Positions 26,504-36,164 are shown, numbered from the stretch's first letter. The stretch is DNA of 64,000 nucleotides from Variibacter gotjawalensis (GCF_002355335.1 NZ_AP014946.1:62001-126000), one strand, 5' to 3'. Notes: a model not told the origin generated them from the sequence alone. Made by a program: numbers and translations.

Positions 26504-27388
26504 ATGGCAAGGACCGGAACGAATTCTGCCGACGTCATCTATGACTCGGGCTTGGGCGAGACGATCTACACCTATGGCGGCAATGACGTTATCTATGCTG
26601 GCCTCGGCCACGATACGATCGATGCCGGGGCGGGCGACGACACAATCATGGGAAGCTCGCAAACGTCCAGCGTTACTATGGCGTGGGGCTACGATTACGT
26701 CGTCGGGGGTCAAGGAAACGACTACATCAACTACAGCATGACGACCAACGAGGTCATCATTTACGGCGACGACGTCAACACTCACGTTTTGCCGGGCAAC
26801 GATTATATCGTCGGCGGCCGACAGAGCGATACGCTTATCGGCGGAGGCGGCGACGACCAAATCTGGGGCGGCAATGGCGGAGACGCGATTTACGGCGACG
26901 CTGTCCTGTACATCCAGGGCGGCAACGATCGTCTCTTCGGCGAGGGCGGCAACGACACGATCTCGGGTGGTTTCGGAAACGATCTTATCAACGGCGGCGC
27001 AGGTAAAGACGTTTTGATCGGCGGTCCCGGCACCGACTGGTTTGTCTTTGATACGATTGGCGACTCGCTATCCTTCTATGCCACCGCCGATGTGATCAAG
27101 GACTTCGATCGGACCTCCGATTGGATCGTCATGAATCACGCTGGCAACTCGGGGAACTATAAAGAGTTCGCATTCAGCGGCTCAACAAACGCTGAGGCCA
27201 ACTTCAACAAAGCGCTGCAGATGGCGTCACAGGTGATACACCAGGTCGACTTTGTGTTCGTGACAGACGGCCACGATGGATATCTGTTCGCCGATCAGGA
27301 TCGGAATTCGACGGTCGACACAGGCGTAGTCCTTATGGGTGTCGACTCGCTTTCCAAGTTCCAAGCCACCGACATCATGGTTTTCTAA
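26504..27388 (+). CDS. RTX calcium-binding secreted protein
   Basis: 294 residues, no Cys, no Sec signal. Hemolysin-type nonapeptides start almost at the N-terminus (YGGNDVIYAGLGHDTIDAG) and recur at about 115-180 (GGGGDDQIWGGNGGD, GGNDTISGGFGNDLINGG). A serralysin-like C-terminal cap follows (ADVIKDFDRTSDWIVM). The end KFQATDIMVF resembles the tails of the other RTX proteins here. A GGGGAG RBS precedes ATG 26504. It is almost a bare RTX/secretion module with no catalytic domain, so it may be a matrix or surface protein. Type I export is expected. Confidence 0.85.
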   Translation: MARTGTNSADVIYDSGLGETIYTYGGNDVIYAGLGHDTIDAGAGDDTIMGSSQTSSVTMAWGYDYVVGGQGNDYINYSMTTNEVIIYGDDVNTHVLPGNDYIVGGRQSDTLIGGGGDDQIWGGNGGDAIYGDAVLYIQGGNDRLFGEGGNDTISGGFGNDLINGGAGKDVLIGGPGTDWFVFDTIGDSLSFYATADVIKDFDRTSDWIVMNHAGNSGNYKEFAFSGSTNAEANFNKALQMASQVIHQVDFVFVTDGHDGYLFADQDRNSTVDTGVVLMGVDSLSKFQATDIMVF

Positions 27389-27421
27389 AAAAGCGGGCTT
27401 CCATCCAAGACGCCCTAAACA

Positions 27422-27454
27422 CAGCTGGGCTCAACATCTCGTCGAGCCCAGCTG
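27422..27454. terminator. Perfect stem-loop between convergent genes
   Basis: CAGCTGGGCTC pairs perfectly with GAGCCCAGCTG around an 11-base loop, 33 bp after the RTX stop. There is no long T-run, so intrinsic termination may be weak. The rest of 27389-27701 shows no gene. Confidence 0.55.
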
Positions 27455-27701
27455 CTCACTTAAACCCGCGTATCTCAACGAAGACCAAAAACGCAGCCAC
27501 GCTCACAAGCGAGCGAGGCCGCAACGTCGCGCGAGTCGGTCAGCACGACGATGTGAGATAAGAAGGTGACACGTGAGTCATGACGTTTCTCAGACGGTCC
27601 GCTTCAACAGGATCGATAAACGTCGGGAACACATTCAGTGCCAACTTAAGAATGCCGTGCTCTTGTACTCGCGCCACCTCGGCTTCGCAAAGCTGAGTAA
27701 C

Positions 27702-29570
27702 TCAAGCGCCGTATTCCGCGAGAAGGTTGATGTTGAACTTTGCTGAGCCATCAGCGAGATCGGCCAGAAACCGTTCATCAGCAGCTGCATAAGGTCCCAA
27801 ATCTGCCTTGATTGATTCTCCGAGAAGCCACCCGACCATCGCCGCCTTGGTGCCGATCGCGTCTTTTCCGTAATACGCAAAATAGTCCGCTCGAGTCATC
27901 ATTTGACCCGCAACGCTCACCTGACCATTCACGAGTTCAGCAACCTTGCTATCCAACGGAACGAGCCCGAAAATTTCCGTGTAAGCTTTCTTAGTCGCAT
28001 CAAACAGCGAAAGCGCCCCGTAGTCTGCTGAGAACTTAGCGTTTCCTTCGCCGAGCTTCCCCAGATTAACGCCGAAATTGATGTACCGATTCTCCAGGCT
28101 GAACGTTTGATAGTACGTATCGTTCAGATCACTGGCGTTGACGTTATCGGGGCTGTTCACCAGATACTGCATCCCGGCTTGCGTCGGAGTTTTCCCAGTG
28201 AAGAATTGATACGTCAGGATCGCGACAGACGTGGTTCCGTCAACCAAATCGATAACCGACTGCGTCATCTGTGAAGCAGAAGCTTGCCCGCTGCTATACG
28301 CACTGGAAATTTGCTCAAGCGCCGTCAATGTCGTGGCAGGCAGATTGGCGGCACTGACCTGCATCAAACCAAGGTTTAAAAAAGTCGCAGCCACTGCAGG
28401 ATCAACGACAACGCCAAGCACAACAGATCCGTTGTCGAACTGTAGTCGTTCGATGCCCGTCACAAGGTCGGTCCCGTCTGGGCCTACAACCTGATACTGG
28501 CCGCCGATTTTCGTTATTTGATATTGTGATTGGGTGCCTGAAAATACCGCGGTGTCAGTTCCGGCTCCCCCCTCAAGCGTATCATTTCCTTTGCCACCGG
28601 TGAGAACGTTGTTGGCGGCATTGCCGATGATGTAGTCGGCGCCAGTACCGCCCTTCGCATTTTCGACGACTGCACCGATTGCGATGGAGACATTTTTTAC
28701 GAGACGGCCAACATTGGAAAATTCGCCCTCTCGAAGGTCGATGCGTTGATTTGTGGCATAGCCGGAAAAATCTAGCGTATCGATACCGCCGGCGTCCCAA
28801 ATGCTAACAGCGAATTGATCTGTCGCACTTTTCAGATAGTACACCGGTCTGTCGGCGTTAGAATTGAACCCATAAACCGTGTCGCCTGTCCGTGTTGATG
28901 TGTTAGCACCGTAAAGCCGCTGGAGTGCCGCGATATCGTGCAACATGAGTGTACTGGGCCCATAACGCACGCCTGACCACGTGAAGTCGGCCCCAGTCTC
29001 TTCGGGACGAAAGTAGCTCATGACAGAGTACTGCTTGCTGTCCTCGATGTACTCAGCGTTGCCAGCGTACGTAATCGTGCTCTGCTTATAGACGTCGTAA
29101 TCTCCAGGATGGGATAGCCCTAACGTATGGCCCGTCTCATGCAACAACAGCGCGAAACCGGGCCCACCGATCGGGAAGGAAGTGTAGCCAGACGTCCAAA
29201 CGTAGCCACCGCTAGTCTGCGTGTAGAAATACGCAAGGCCGCCAGTCTCGCCCGAGTTGAAATTGCCGTACGAGATTTTGTTCGCGTTTGAATACGCCGC
29301 AGAACCAATACTACCGACACCGTTGCGCTCAAAATTGATGTTCGCGACGTCTTCAAAAAGAAGAAGCGCAAGGTCGGTTGCTTCGATCTGCGCAGCATTG
29401 AACGGAGTGAAAGTCTCCATCTCGGTGTCATATGATTTGTACGGTGGGGTGTTCGACAAAAAGCCATACGTCAGGACCGGCGACGGAGAGCCTATTGGAC
29501 TCGACCAAGAAAAATTTTTGCGAGTGATTTGCAGCGCAGCTTCTTGGACAGTCAAAGATTCGGTCGGCAT
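27702..29570 (-). CDS. M10 (serralysin-like) metalloprotease with C-terminal RsaA-N-like domain
   Basis: 622 residues, no Cys. The metzincin site is HETGHTLGLSH (His144, Glu145, His148, His154) with a Met-turn YSVMSY near 181-186. RTX repeats lie at about 307-340 (GGTGADYIIGN, GGKGNDTLEGG). Residues about 395-622 form a domain also found at the C-terminus of 34728-36113 (TYQFFTGKTPTQAGMQYLVNS, DLNDTYYQTFSLENRYINFGVN, GTKAAMVGWLL). This matches the RsaA N-terminal region in layout. GGGGAAA precedes ATG 29570. It is probably exported by type I secretion and tethered to the surface, where it would cut proteins. Confidence 0.88.
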   Translation of the reverse strand: MPTESLTVQEAALQITRKNFSWSSPIGSPSPVLTYGFLSNTPPYKSYDTEMETFTPFNAAQIEATDLALLLFEDVANINFERNGVGSIGSAAYSNANKISYGNFNSGETGGLAYFYTQTSGGYVWTSGYTSFPIGGPGFALLLHETGHTLGLSHPGDYDVYKQSTITYAGNAEYIEDSKQYSVMSYFRPEETGADFTWSGVRYGPSTLMLHDIAALQRLYGANTSTRTGDTVYGFNSNADRPVYYLKSATDQFAVSIWDAGGIDTLDFSGYATNQRIDLREGEFSNVGRLVKNVSIAIGAVVENAKGGTGADYIIGNAANNVLTGGKGNDTLEGGAGTDTAVFSGTQSQYQITKIGGQYQVVGPDGTDLVTGIERLQFDNGSVVLGVVVDPAVAATFLNLGLMQVSAANLPATTLTALEQISSAYSSGQASASQMTQSVIDLVDGTTSVAILTYQFFTGKTPTQAGMQYLVNSPDNVNASDLNDTYYQTFSLENRYINFGVNLGKLGEGNAKFSADYGALSLFDATKKAYTEIFGLVPLDSKVAELVNGQVSVAGQMMTRADYFAYYGKDAIGTKAAMVGWLLGESIKADLGPYAAADERFLADLADGSAKFNINLLAEYGA

Positions 29571-29702
29571 CGTTTCCCCTTAACCAGAAAATCGTCGCTG
29601 CTCTCAGACGTATCTTGATCGCCCGTCATTGCGCATACCCCATTTAGGGGAAGATCACACGTGCGGCTGTGCTAACTTTGAATGTCATCAAGGGGGATTC
29701 TT

Positions 29703-29918
29703 ATGACAAGAGCAGCTTTTCTCATCGGAGCGCTTCTCGCGATTTCAGTCGCAGATGCAAAGGCGAAAAACATCATCGAACAACTGTCCGCGCAACAGCA
29801 GTCTTGCTTCCAATATTGCATGGGGCGGAGCGAGCCGCGATTTCGTGGTGAATGTCAGGCAAGATGCGAAGCTTTCCGAGCCAAGAATAAATCAACAGGC
29901 TCGAAGCCCAAGCGGTAG
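29703..29918 (+). CDS. Small secreted twin-CX3C protein
   Basis: 71 residues. A Sec signal (MTRAAFLIGALLAISVADA) precedes a mature part of about 50 residues with C-FQY-C, eleven residues, C-QAR-C. This twin CX3C pattern predicts a helical hairpin closed by two disulfides. ATG 29703 has GGGGGA upstream. The protein is basic and probably periplasmic. Not recognised as a named family. Confidence 0.65.
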   Translation: MTRAAFLIGALLAISVADAKAKNIIEQLSAQQQSCFQYCMGRSEPRFRGECQARCEAFRAKNKSTGSKPKR

Positions 29919-30239
29919 CCGACTTCCTATCCTGCCGTCTTTAGGTTGGAGATTGATCGAGACAATTATTATCCGTGCGGCAGATGTCGCAATCGGCTGC
30001 CTGACGGACCGTGAACCTCTCGATCGCGCTTGTCGCTTCGTGGAAGTAGGCGTGCAGACTTAGCTCAAGCGCAACTTGCCTCTACCTCCGCTACGCCGTC
30101 ACACTGGGGGCTAGGACGACCTTACATAGCCAAAGAACGCTATCGTGAGGTCGCACAAGAATCACTTTTACTTTCTCATTTAACTATTTTTCAAATAGCG
30201 ACCTGTTATTAATTGTTAAAATATAACAGGGCTAGCATC
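29919..30239. other. Intergenic, no gene seen
   Basis: The right half is AT-rich (TTAACTATTTTTCAAATAG and on) and probably holds the promoter of the GGDEF-EAL gene. No clear -35/-10 pair can be fixed. Confidence 0.4.
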
Positions 30240-32267
30240 TTGCGGATAATCTCCTGTGTGGTCTACGAGCACAATTTATGGCTCGTAGCGCTTGCTGCTG
30301 CAGTCTGCATCTTTGGCAGTTGGATTTCGTTTGGCCTTTTCGAAAGGGCGTGTGAACGCGAGGGCGCTCAGCAATATGGCTGGAGTTTCCTCACAGCGAT
30401 CGCTGCCGGCGCATCTGTGTGGTGCATGCACTTTATCGCGATGCTGTCTTATGAAATCGCCGTGCCAGCTCACTTCGACCCGACTCTTACGATGGTGTCG
30501 CTTTTTGTAGCCGTTGTTGGCTGCAGTCTAGGCTTTGGGGTTGGCGCCGTTAAGCGATCGCAGTTCGCCCCAGAATTGTGTGGAGCGGTGGTTGGTCTGA
30601 GCATCGCGATTATGCACTACACCGGCATGATAGCGTACCGCGTGTCCGGCATCATCGAATGGAATTTCACATACATCGCAGCTTCAGTGATCTACGTCAT
30701 TGCAGCATCGAGCGTGGCATTGAGCGTGGCGGTACGAGTGCGCTCCAAACTATCTCAGCCTTTGGCGATCGCCCTGTTTGTAATGGCTATCGTTGGTTTA
30801 CATTTTGTTGGAATGACCGCTCTTGAGATCACGCCTCTCACGTCTGACGGTGCCGTGAACGAGCGGTCAGTTGGAGCTATGGCTGTGGCGATCGCGGGCG
30901 TGGGTTTTCTCGTCCTGGGTACCGGAGCTGCAAGTTATCTCATCGATGAACGAACAAGTGGGGAAACAGTCCGCCGGCTGCGCCGACTCGCACTATTCGA
31001 CACGCTAACGTCTCTCCCGAACCGCGCGCACTTTAGCGAATGCTTGGCCGCTGAGTTAGCAAAAGCGGCGGCTCGAGATGGAAAGCTGGCGGTGATCGTG
31101 GTTGATCTCAACAATTTCAAGGAGCTGAACGATCTGCGCGGCCACCTCGCCGGCGACAAGCTACTCGCAGAGATCGGAGCGCGACTTTCGACGCTCGTCG
31201 ATGTGGGAAAATTCATTGCGCGTGTTGGCGGAGACGAATTTGCGGCAGTCCAACGTTTTGAAACGGTCGGAGAGATCAACGGATTCGCCAGGTTAATCGA
31301 CAGCGCGCTGTCTGCGCCCTTCTACTTGGACGGTTTCGAGACGCGTCCGTCGGCTGCGATCGGTATATCCTTGTATCCCTCCGATGGAATCGAAGCTCCT
31401 ACTCTCGTTTCGAACGCAGATTTTGCGATGTACCGTGCCAAGAATCAGTCCGACAGCCGGATCTGCTTTTATAAAAAGGAGATGGACGAAGCTTCCAGGG
31501 AACGAGTGGCGCTCCGCGGCGACCTGAAACGCGCAATAGAGTCGAAGCAATTCGTCCTGAACTATCAAGTACAAGCTTGTGTAAATTCAGGAGAGATGAC
31601 GGGCGCGGAGGCGTTAATCCGGTGGCACCATCACGAACGAGGATTGATTCTGCCTGACTCGTTTATCCCTCTCGCTGAAGAGACCGGTTTGATTATCGAA
31701 ATAGGTGATTGGGTGCTGCGCACTTCGTGCAAGGCCGCGGCTGCATCTGGCGTCAAGGTAGCGGTTAATGTATCCGCGGTTCAACTAACCCGAGCAAATT
31801 TCGCGCATCGCGTGCACGCGATATTGGTCGAGTCGGGTCTATCACCTAGCTTACTCGAATTGGAAATTACAGAAACCGCTTTAATCGCAGACAAAACGGG
31901 CGCCTTGCATGCACTACGGAGTTTACGTGCACTTGGCGTCGGCATCGCGATCGACGATTTCGGCGCCGGCTATTCGTCAATCGAAACACTGCGCACTTTT
32001 CCTTTCAGCAAGATCAAACTCGACCGGGCTTTCACCAGGGACCTGGAACACGATCATCAAGCGATTGCTATCTTGCGTGCCGTTGTTGCCTTGGGCAAAG
32101 GCTTGAACATCACCGTGCTAGCAGAAGGTATCGAGACCCGATCGCAACTTGACATTATTCGACGCGAAGGCTGCGACGAAGCTCAAGGCTTTCTCTTCGG
32201 CCGCCCTGTAGCGACCATCTGTTCAGAATATACGATCGCAAAGCGGGAATTGCAGACGGCGGTTTGA
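30240..32267 (+). CDS. MHYT-GGDEF-EAL cyclic-di-GMP enzyme
   Basis: About 675 residues. The N-terminal MHYT domain, with seven membrane helices, shows three repeats of its motif (MHFIAM, MHYTGM, LHFVGM) and may sense oxygen, CO or NO through metal. The GGDEF domain is intact (RVGGDEFA). The EAL domain has AEALIRW, ITETALIAD, IDDFGAGYSS and LAEGIE, so both cyclase and phosphodiesterase activities are possible. The start is taken as TTG 30240 with AGGG upstream, because family proteins begin just before CVVYEHN; TTG 30213 is in frame. It could tune attachment or matrix. Confidence 0.9.
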   Translation: MRIISCVVYEHNLWLVALAAAVCIFGSWISFGLFERACEREGAQQYGWSFLTAIAAGASVWCMHFIAMLSYEIAVPAHFDPTLTMVSLFVAVVGCSLGFGVGAVKRSQFAPELCGAVVGLSIAIMHYTGMIAYRVSGIIEWNFTYIAASVIYVIAASSVALSVAVRVRSKLSQPLAIALFVMAIVGLHFVGMTALEITPLTSDGAVNERSVGAMAVAIAGVGFLVLGTGAASYLIDERTSGETVRRLRRLALFDTLTSLPNRAHFSECLAAELAKAAARDGKLAVIVVDLNNFKELNDLRGHLAGDKLLAEIGARLSTLVDVGKFIARVGGDEFAAVQRFETVGEINGFARLIDSALSAPFYLDGFETRPSAAIGISLYPSDGIEAPTLVSNADFAMYRAKNQSDSRICFYKKEMDEASRERVALRGDLKRAIESKQFVLNYQVQACVNSGEMTGAEALIRWHHHERGLILPDSFIPLAEETGLIIEIGDWVLRTSCKAAAASGVKVAVNVSAVQLTRANFAHRVHAILVESGLSPSLLELEITETALIADKTGALHALRSLRALGVGIAIDDFGAGYSSIETLRTFPFSKIKLDRAFTRDLEHDHQAIAILRAVVALGKGLNITVLAEGIETRSQLDIIRREGCDEAQGFLFGRPVATICSEYTIAKRELQTAV

Positions 32268-32479
32268 CATGCCGCTAAGATCGTCAGCCTGGCCGTAGCC
32301 CTACGCAGCTGTCACGTCTGCCGCGGGGTTCTCGCGGGGTTGTCATTGAACTACTGGCACTTTTTGCCTGGCTTGGGCGTTGCGGGTCGCGATCGCTTTG
32401 GCATAAAACCGCGTCACGCCACACGGCACGATCAATGCTAGCGGCGGGCGTGAGCCGACTCTAACCAGCCGAACTGTCG

Positions 32480-32869
32480 ATGAACTTACCAAGACGATCT
32501 CACGCTGTCCTGGCTGCATTGATAATGCACGAAGCGCGAAACCGCGCGTTGCACCGCGTTGAAATCAAACCAAATGGATTTTCGGACTGGACCGCTATTG
32601 CATACGGTGAGACTGCACGTTTGGTGGAAATTACCAAGTTGGTGGAAGATATCAGCGTGCGGCTGCGTGCCCGGTTTGGACTCTTGCAGCACCCCGCGAG
32701 CGTTCGTAAGCGTGCCGAACTGCAGCAGCTCGAAACAGTCCAAGAGGGTGGGAAGCAGAGCGAAAAGCAAAGCTCGCAGCAAAGAAGCCTGATCGGATTT
32801 TTGGCAAACGATCTTATTATGGCCAAACGTTCTGTGAGACGTCCACGCCCGACGAAACCACGGGCATGA
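32480..32869 (+). CDS. Uncertain hypothetical protein
   Basis: 129 codons with no recognised motif and a basic tail (KRSVRRPRPTKPRA). Both reverse-strand frames are also open here, so coding strand is uncertain. A further frame (32866-33054) begins at an ATGA overlap with its stop. Nothing else is seen in 32268-33075. Confidence 0.3.
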   Translation: MNLPRRSHAVLAALIMHEARNRALHRVEIKPNGFSDWTAIAYGETARLVEITKLVEDISVRLRARFGLLQHPASVRKRAELQQLETVQEGGKQSEKQSSQQRSLIGFLANDLIMAKRSVRRPRPTKPRA

Positions 32870-33075
32870 AAACAGACGTCGAACACTCACTTGCGATACG
32901 CGTTCCGAGTGACATGATCCAACCGATGATCAACGTAGGTTTAGGTCGCGACCGCGAATGGCCGGTCGAGCAATCATCTCTTCCAAGCCGTCGGGATATG
33001 GTGATCGCGCTATTGTGTGATTGCGCTTCGCCTATATCATCGTGCGGATCGTAAGAGGGCCAACCGGGGGGCACC

Positions 33076-34086
33076 GTGCGCGCATACGTCATGAAGAGGT
33101 ATGGCAAAGCATCCGACGTCGTCCGACTTGTCGATCGACCGGCTCCCACGCCACGACCAAACGAGGTCGTCTGCGATATCGCAGCAGCGGCACTAAACCC
33201 GATAGATCTTCGGATTATTGAAGGTGATCTGAAGCGCATTGATCCGTACCGAATGCCTCACCCTATCGGATTTGATGCTAGCGGCACCGTTCGAGCTGTT
33301 GGCTCTCAAGTTCGCACATTTCGGATCGGCGATGAAGTTTTCGTTCGCGCCTCCCGCGAAACAATCGGCACGTTCGCCGAACAGATTGCTCTCCCATTTT
33401 CGTTTTTTGCTTTAAAGCCAGTTGATCTATCGCACGAAGAAGCTGCATCGTTGCCGCTCGTTGGCTTAACAACGATCCAAGCGCTCACCGATCGTTGTAG
33501 GGTCAGACCTGGACAACGCATTCTTATCCACGCTGGGTCCGGCGGCGTGGGATCGTTCGCTATTCAGTTCGCAAAGGCGATTGGCTTGCATGTTGCAACG
33601 ACAACAAGCAGCCGCAACACTCAGTTTGTTCGCGATCTTGGCGCAGACGATGTGATCGCTTACGACAAGCAAGACTATTTGCAAGGGCCGACTGACTACG
33701 ACGTCGTGTTTGACACTCTTGGCGGTCAACATACTTTGGATGCATTCAAGGTTGCACGCAAAGGCGGGTGTGTCGTGTCGATCGCCGGACCGCCCGACCG
33801 AAATTTTCCCGACCAGGTCGATGCCAGCTTCGCCACACGTCTCGTGATGCGTTTTCTGTCGCGGAAGGTCTTCGCTGCCAGCCGCGAAAAAGGTATTCGT
33901 TATTATCGGTTCCTCACAGAGTCGGACGGAGCGCAGCTCGCTGATATCGCTCGGCTCGTTGACCAGCAAAGAATTAGACCTGTCATCGATCAGATTTTCC
34001 CGTTCGAGCAGTTGCCCGAAGCGCTCGTGCGTTTATCTAGCAAACGAGCGCGCGGAAAAGTCGTGATCTCGATGGCCCACACTTAG
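33076..34086 (+). CDS. MDR-family NAD(P)-dependent quinone oxidoreductase
   Basis: 336 residues of the zinc-free medium-chain reductase family. The GroES-like N-terminus has NEVVCDIAAAALNPIDLRI and HPIGFDASGTV; the Rossmann motif is HAGSGGVGSFAIQFAK, with a following LGADDVI and DVVFDTLGG. The catalytic Zn ligands of alcohol dehydrogenases are absent. It probably reduces quinones or enones using NADPH. GTG 33076 has GGGGGG upstream. It is unrelated to the surface genes around it. Confidence 0.9.
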   Translation: MRAYVMKRYGKASDVVRLVDRPAPTPRPNEVVCDIAAAALNPIDLRIIEGDLKRIDPYRMPHPIGFDASGTVRAVGSQVRTFRIGDEVFVRASRETIGTFAEQIALPFSFFALKPVDLSHEEAASLPLVGLTTIQALTDRCRVRPGQRILIHAGSGGVGSFAIQFAKAIGLHVATTTSSRNTQFVRDLGADDVIAYDKQDYLQGPTDYDVVFDTLGGQHTLDAFKVARKGGCVVSIAGPPDRNFPDQVDASFATRLVMRFLSRKVFAASREKGIRYYRFLTESDGAQLADIARLVDQQRIRPVIDQIFPFEQLPEALVRLSSKRARGKVVISMAHT

Positions 34087-34727
34087 CGAGCTTTGGCATT
34101 ACTTGGGTTCAAGCCTCGATCGATCCTGATCGGGCTTTTGGTGAAGAACTCGAAAGTTGCGCTATTGCTCTTCTCTCCACCTGATACTTTGCGTTACCTG
34201 TCCGGACGCCGCGCGAAATTGGTTGTGACTTCGCTGTTTTCGCTTTCGCGCACGACCTCGCGTCAAACTCCATTAGATATTGAGGGCGCCGTACCTTCCG
34301 TTAAATGCGGAGCGCACGAGCCTGCCTCTCGCCTTGGCCGACACTTTGGCTTCCATAATTAATAAAGACTAAATAAATTCATCGAAACTGATTGAGCGAA
34401 CGCCGAAGGCGCGGTGCTTAGGCATGCCAAGCAAATATTCGGGCTATTCCGAATCCCGAAAGTCTATCGGCATTCCGAAGAGTGCAGAGGCATTTCGCTA
34501 CAAAAGAAGCCTTCGGAACAGCGATTTCGGAGCAGTTTAGCTCGAAACGACGGACTTCAGCTGCAAACGAGCCCACCCTTCCCGGAGATCGAAATAAAAT
34601 TGGTTCTAAATATTTGTAAATTTCAAATCATTATATATGCGCTAACTTTCAAACGATTATAACAGGGAACCAAATTTAAAAGATGCTATTATTTTGAAAT
34701 GCGGACGGTCCGCTCGGAGGATACAAA
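34087..34727. other. Intergenic upstream of the Leu-rich surface protein
   Basis: No convincing gene. The last about 120 bp are strongly AT-rich. Just before the next gene lies a 13-bp palindrome GCGGAC-G-GTCCGC (34701-34713), then GGAGG (34716-34720) and ATG 34728. The palindrome next to the RBS could be an operator or affect initiation. Confidence 0.45.
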
Positions 34728-36113
34728 ATGGCTCTTGGTTCAATTGGCAGCATTCTAAATCCGGTGACTGGCGTTTTAAATCCAGTCACTGGCGTGCTCA
34801 ATCCTGTGACCGGCATCCTTGACCCCGTAACCGGCATTTTGGATCCGGTGATTACGCCAATCACAGACATTCTGGACGGCATTCTCGATCCCGTAACGGG
34901 TGGGTTGCTCGACGGCATCCTTCCCGACATCCTTCAGCCTGTCGGCGATATCCTTGGCGGCCTCACGGGCGGCGGTGGCGTACTGAATCTAACTGATCTG
35001 TTGGACGATGGTTTGTTGGATGCGCTGAAGCTGACAAAGCTGGACGGCATCGATCTCAGCAACCTAGATCTCGGCGTTCTCGGTCTTAAGCTCGGCGGTA
35101 ACGACAATCTCATTCCTGAAGTCAAACTCACCAGCGGTGACGTTACCCTTCTGGATCTTGTCACGGAGTTGGGTAGTTCGCGCGGCCTGCTCGTTGTTGA
35201 CGGCAAGCTGCTGTTCCAAACGGCTGGCGATGCTTTGATCGACCTTGGACTGTCGGTTGGCAAAGACGGGACGTTGCTCGATTTGATCGGCTTGGACCTC
35301 AGCCTCGGCGATCTGATCACGATCATTATCGGCGGTGGCGGCGGCGGCGACGACGACGATCCGACAGTTGAGCAGCTCGCGCTCAACGAGGCGTATCTCA
35401 ATATTACCCGAATTGATCCGACAACTTCAGAAGCTCCGGCAGACGAAGTGGCCGCGCTGAACACGATGGCCAATCAGATGAAAAACGGCACGCTCACGCT
35501 CGATCAAGCGGTGGCGAAAATCGTGGATTATGCCGACGATGGGACGTCAGTTGCGAATACTGCGTACCAATTTTTTACCGGCAAGACCCCGACGGAGGCC
35601 GGCGTCGATTATCTCGTTAACTCGCCGGACAGCATCAACGCCACGGATCTCAACGATGCTTACTACCAGCATTTCAATCTTGAGAATCGAGCGATCAACT
35701 TCGGCGTAAACCTCGGTAAGCTTGGCGAAGGCAATGCGAAATTCGTTGCTGACTACGGCGGTCTCAGCCTTTCGCAAACGGTTGGCAAAGCATACCAGGA
35801 GATCTTTGGCGTCGCGGCTGATCAGAACAAGATCAATGCGATCTTGAACGATCAGGTGCAGAACGCTAGCGGTAACGGCACGACGTACGCGCGCTCGGAA
35901 TACTTTAAGTACTACGGCGGCGATGCGATCGGCACAAAAGCCGCCCTTGTAGGGTGGCTGATGACTGAGGCTGTCAAAGCAGACGTTGGCGCCTACGCGA
36001 TTGCAAATGAGCATTTCCTCACCGATCTGGCTGACGGAAAAGCGCAGTTCAACGTGAACCTGATCGGCACCTATGCGAGTGCTGAGTCCGGGCACATCGA
36101 CTACACGTCCTAA
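34728..36113 (+). CDS. Leu-rich solenoid-like surface protein with C-terminal RsaA-N-like domain
   Basis: 461 residues, no Cys. Residues 9-43 are five heptads of the type L-N/D-PVTG-V/I. A Leu/Asp/Gly-rich region with quasi-regular LLD-L-LD repeats follows to about 200, then a GGGGGGDDDD linker (202-211). Residues about 218-455 match the C-terminal domain of the M10 protease (TAYQFFTGKTPTEAGVDYLVNS, LNDAYYQHFNLENRAINFGVN, KLGEGNAKF). No Sec signal, so type I export is assumed. The heptad N-terminus is not recognised. GGAGG precedes ATG 34728. A possible structural or adhesive protein held by the anchor-like domain. Confidence 0.85.
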   Translation: MALGSIGSILNPVTGVLNPVTGVLNPVTGILDPVTGILDPVITPITDILDGILDPVTGGLLDGILPDILQPVGDILGGLTGGGGVLNLTDLLDDGLLDALKLTKLDGIDLSNLDLGVLGLKLGGNDNLIPEVKLTSGDVTLLDLVTELGSSRGLLVVDGKLLFQTAGDALIDLGLSVGKDGTLLDLIGLDLSLGDLITIIIGGGGGGDDDDPTVEQLALNEAYLNITRIDPTTSEAPADEVAALNTMANQMKNGTLTLDQAVAKIVDYADDGTSVANTAYQFFTGKTPTEAGVDYLVNSPDSINATDLNDAYYQHFNLENRAINFGVNLGKLGEGNAKFVADYGGLSLSQTVGKAYQEIFGVAADQNKINAILNDQVQNASGNGTTYARSEYFKYYGGDAIGTKAALVGWLMTEAVKADVGAYAIANEHFLTDLADGKAQFNVNLIGTYASAESGHIDYTS

Positions 36114-36164
36114 TCTCTCGAAAAGACGCCCGGCGATCGATTGGACGCCCGGATTTTTGCCAAT

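Noticed and set aside
32486-32890. Two minus-strand frames of about 130 codons
   Set aside because: Both overlap the plus-strand candidate and each other. None has a motif, so only the plus frame is listed, at low confidence.
34093-34362. 89-codon frame after the oxidoreductase gene
   Set aside because: TTG start, no RBS, no recognisable content.
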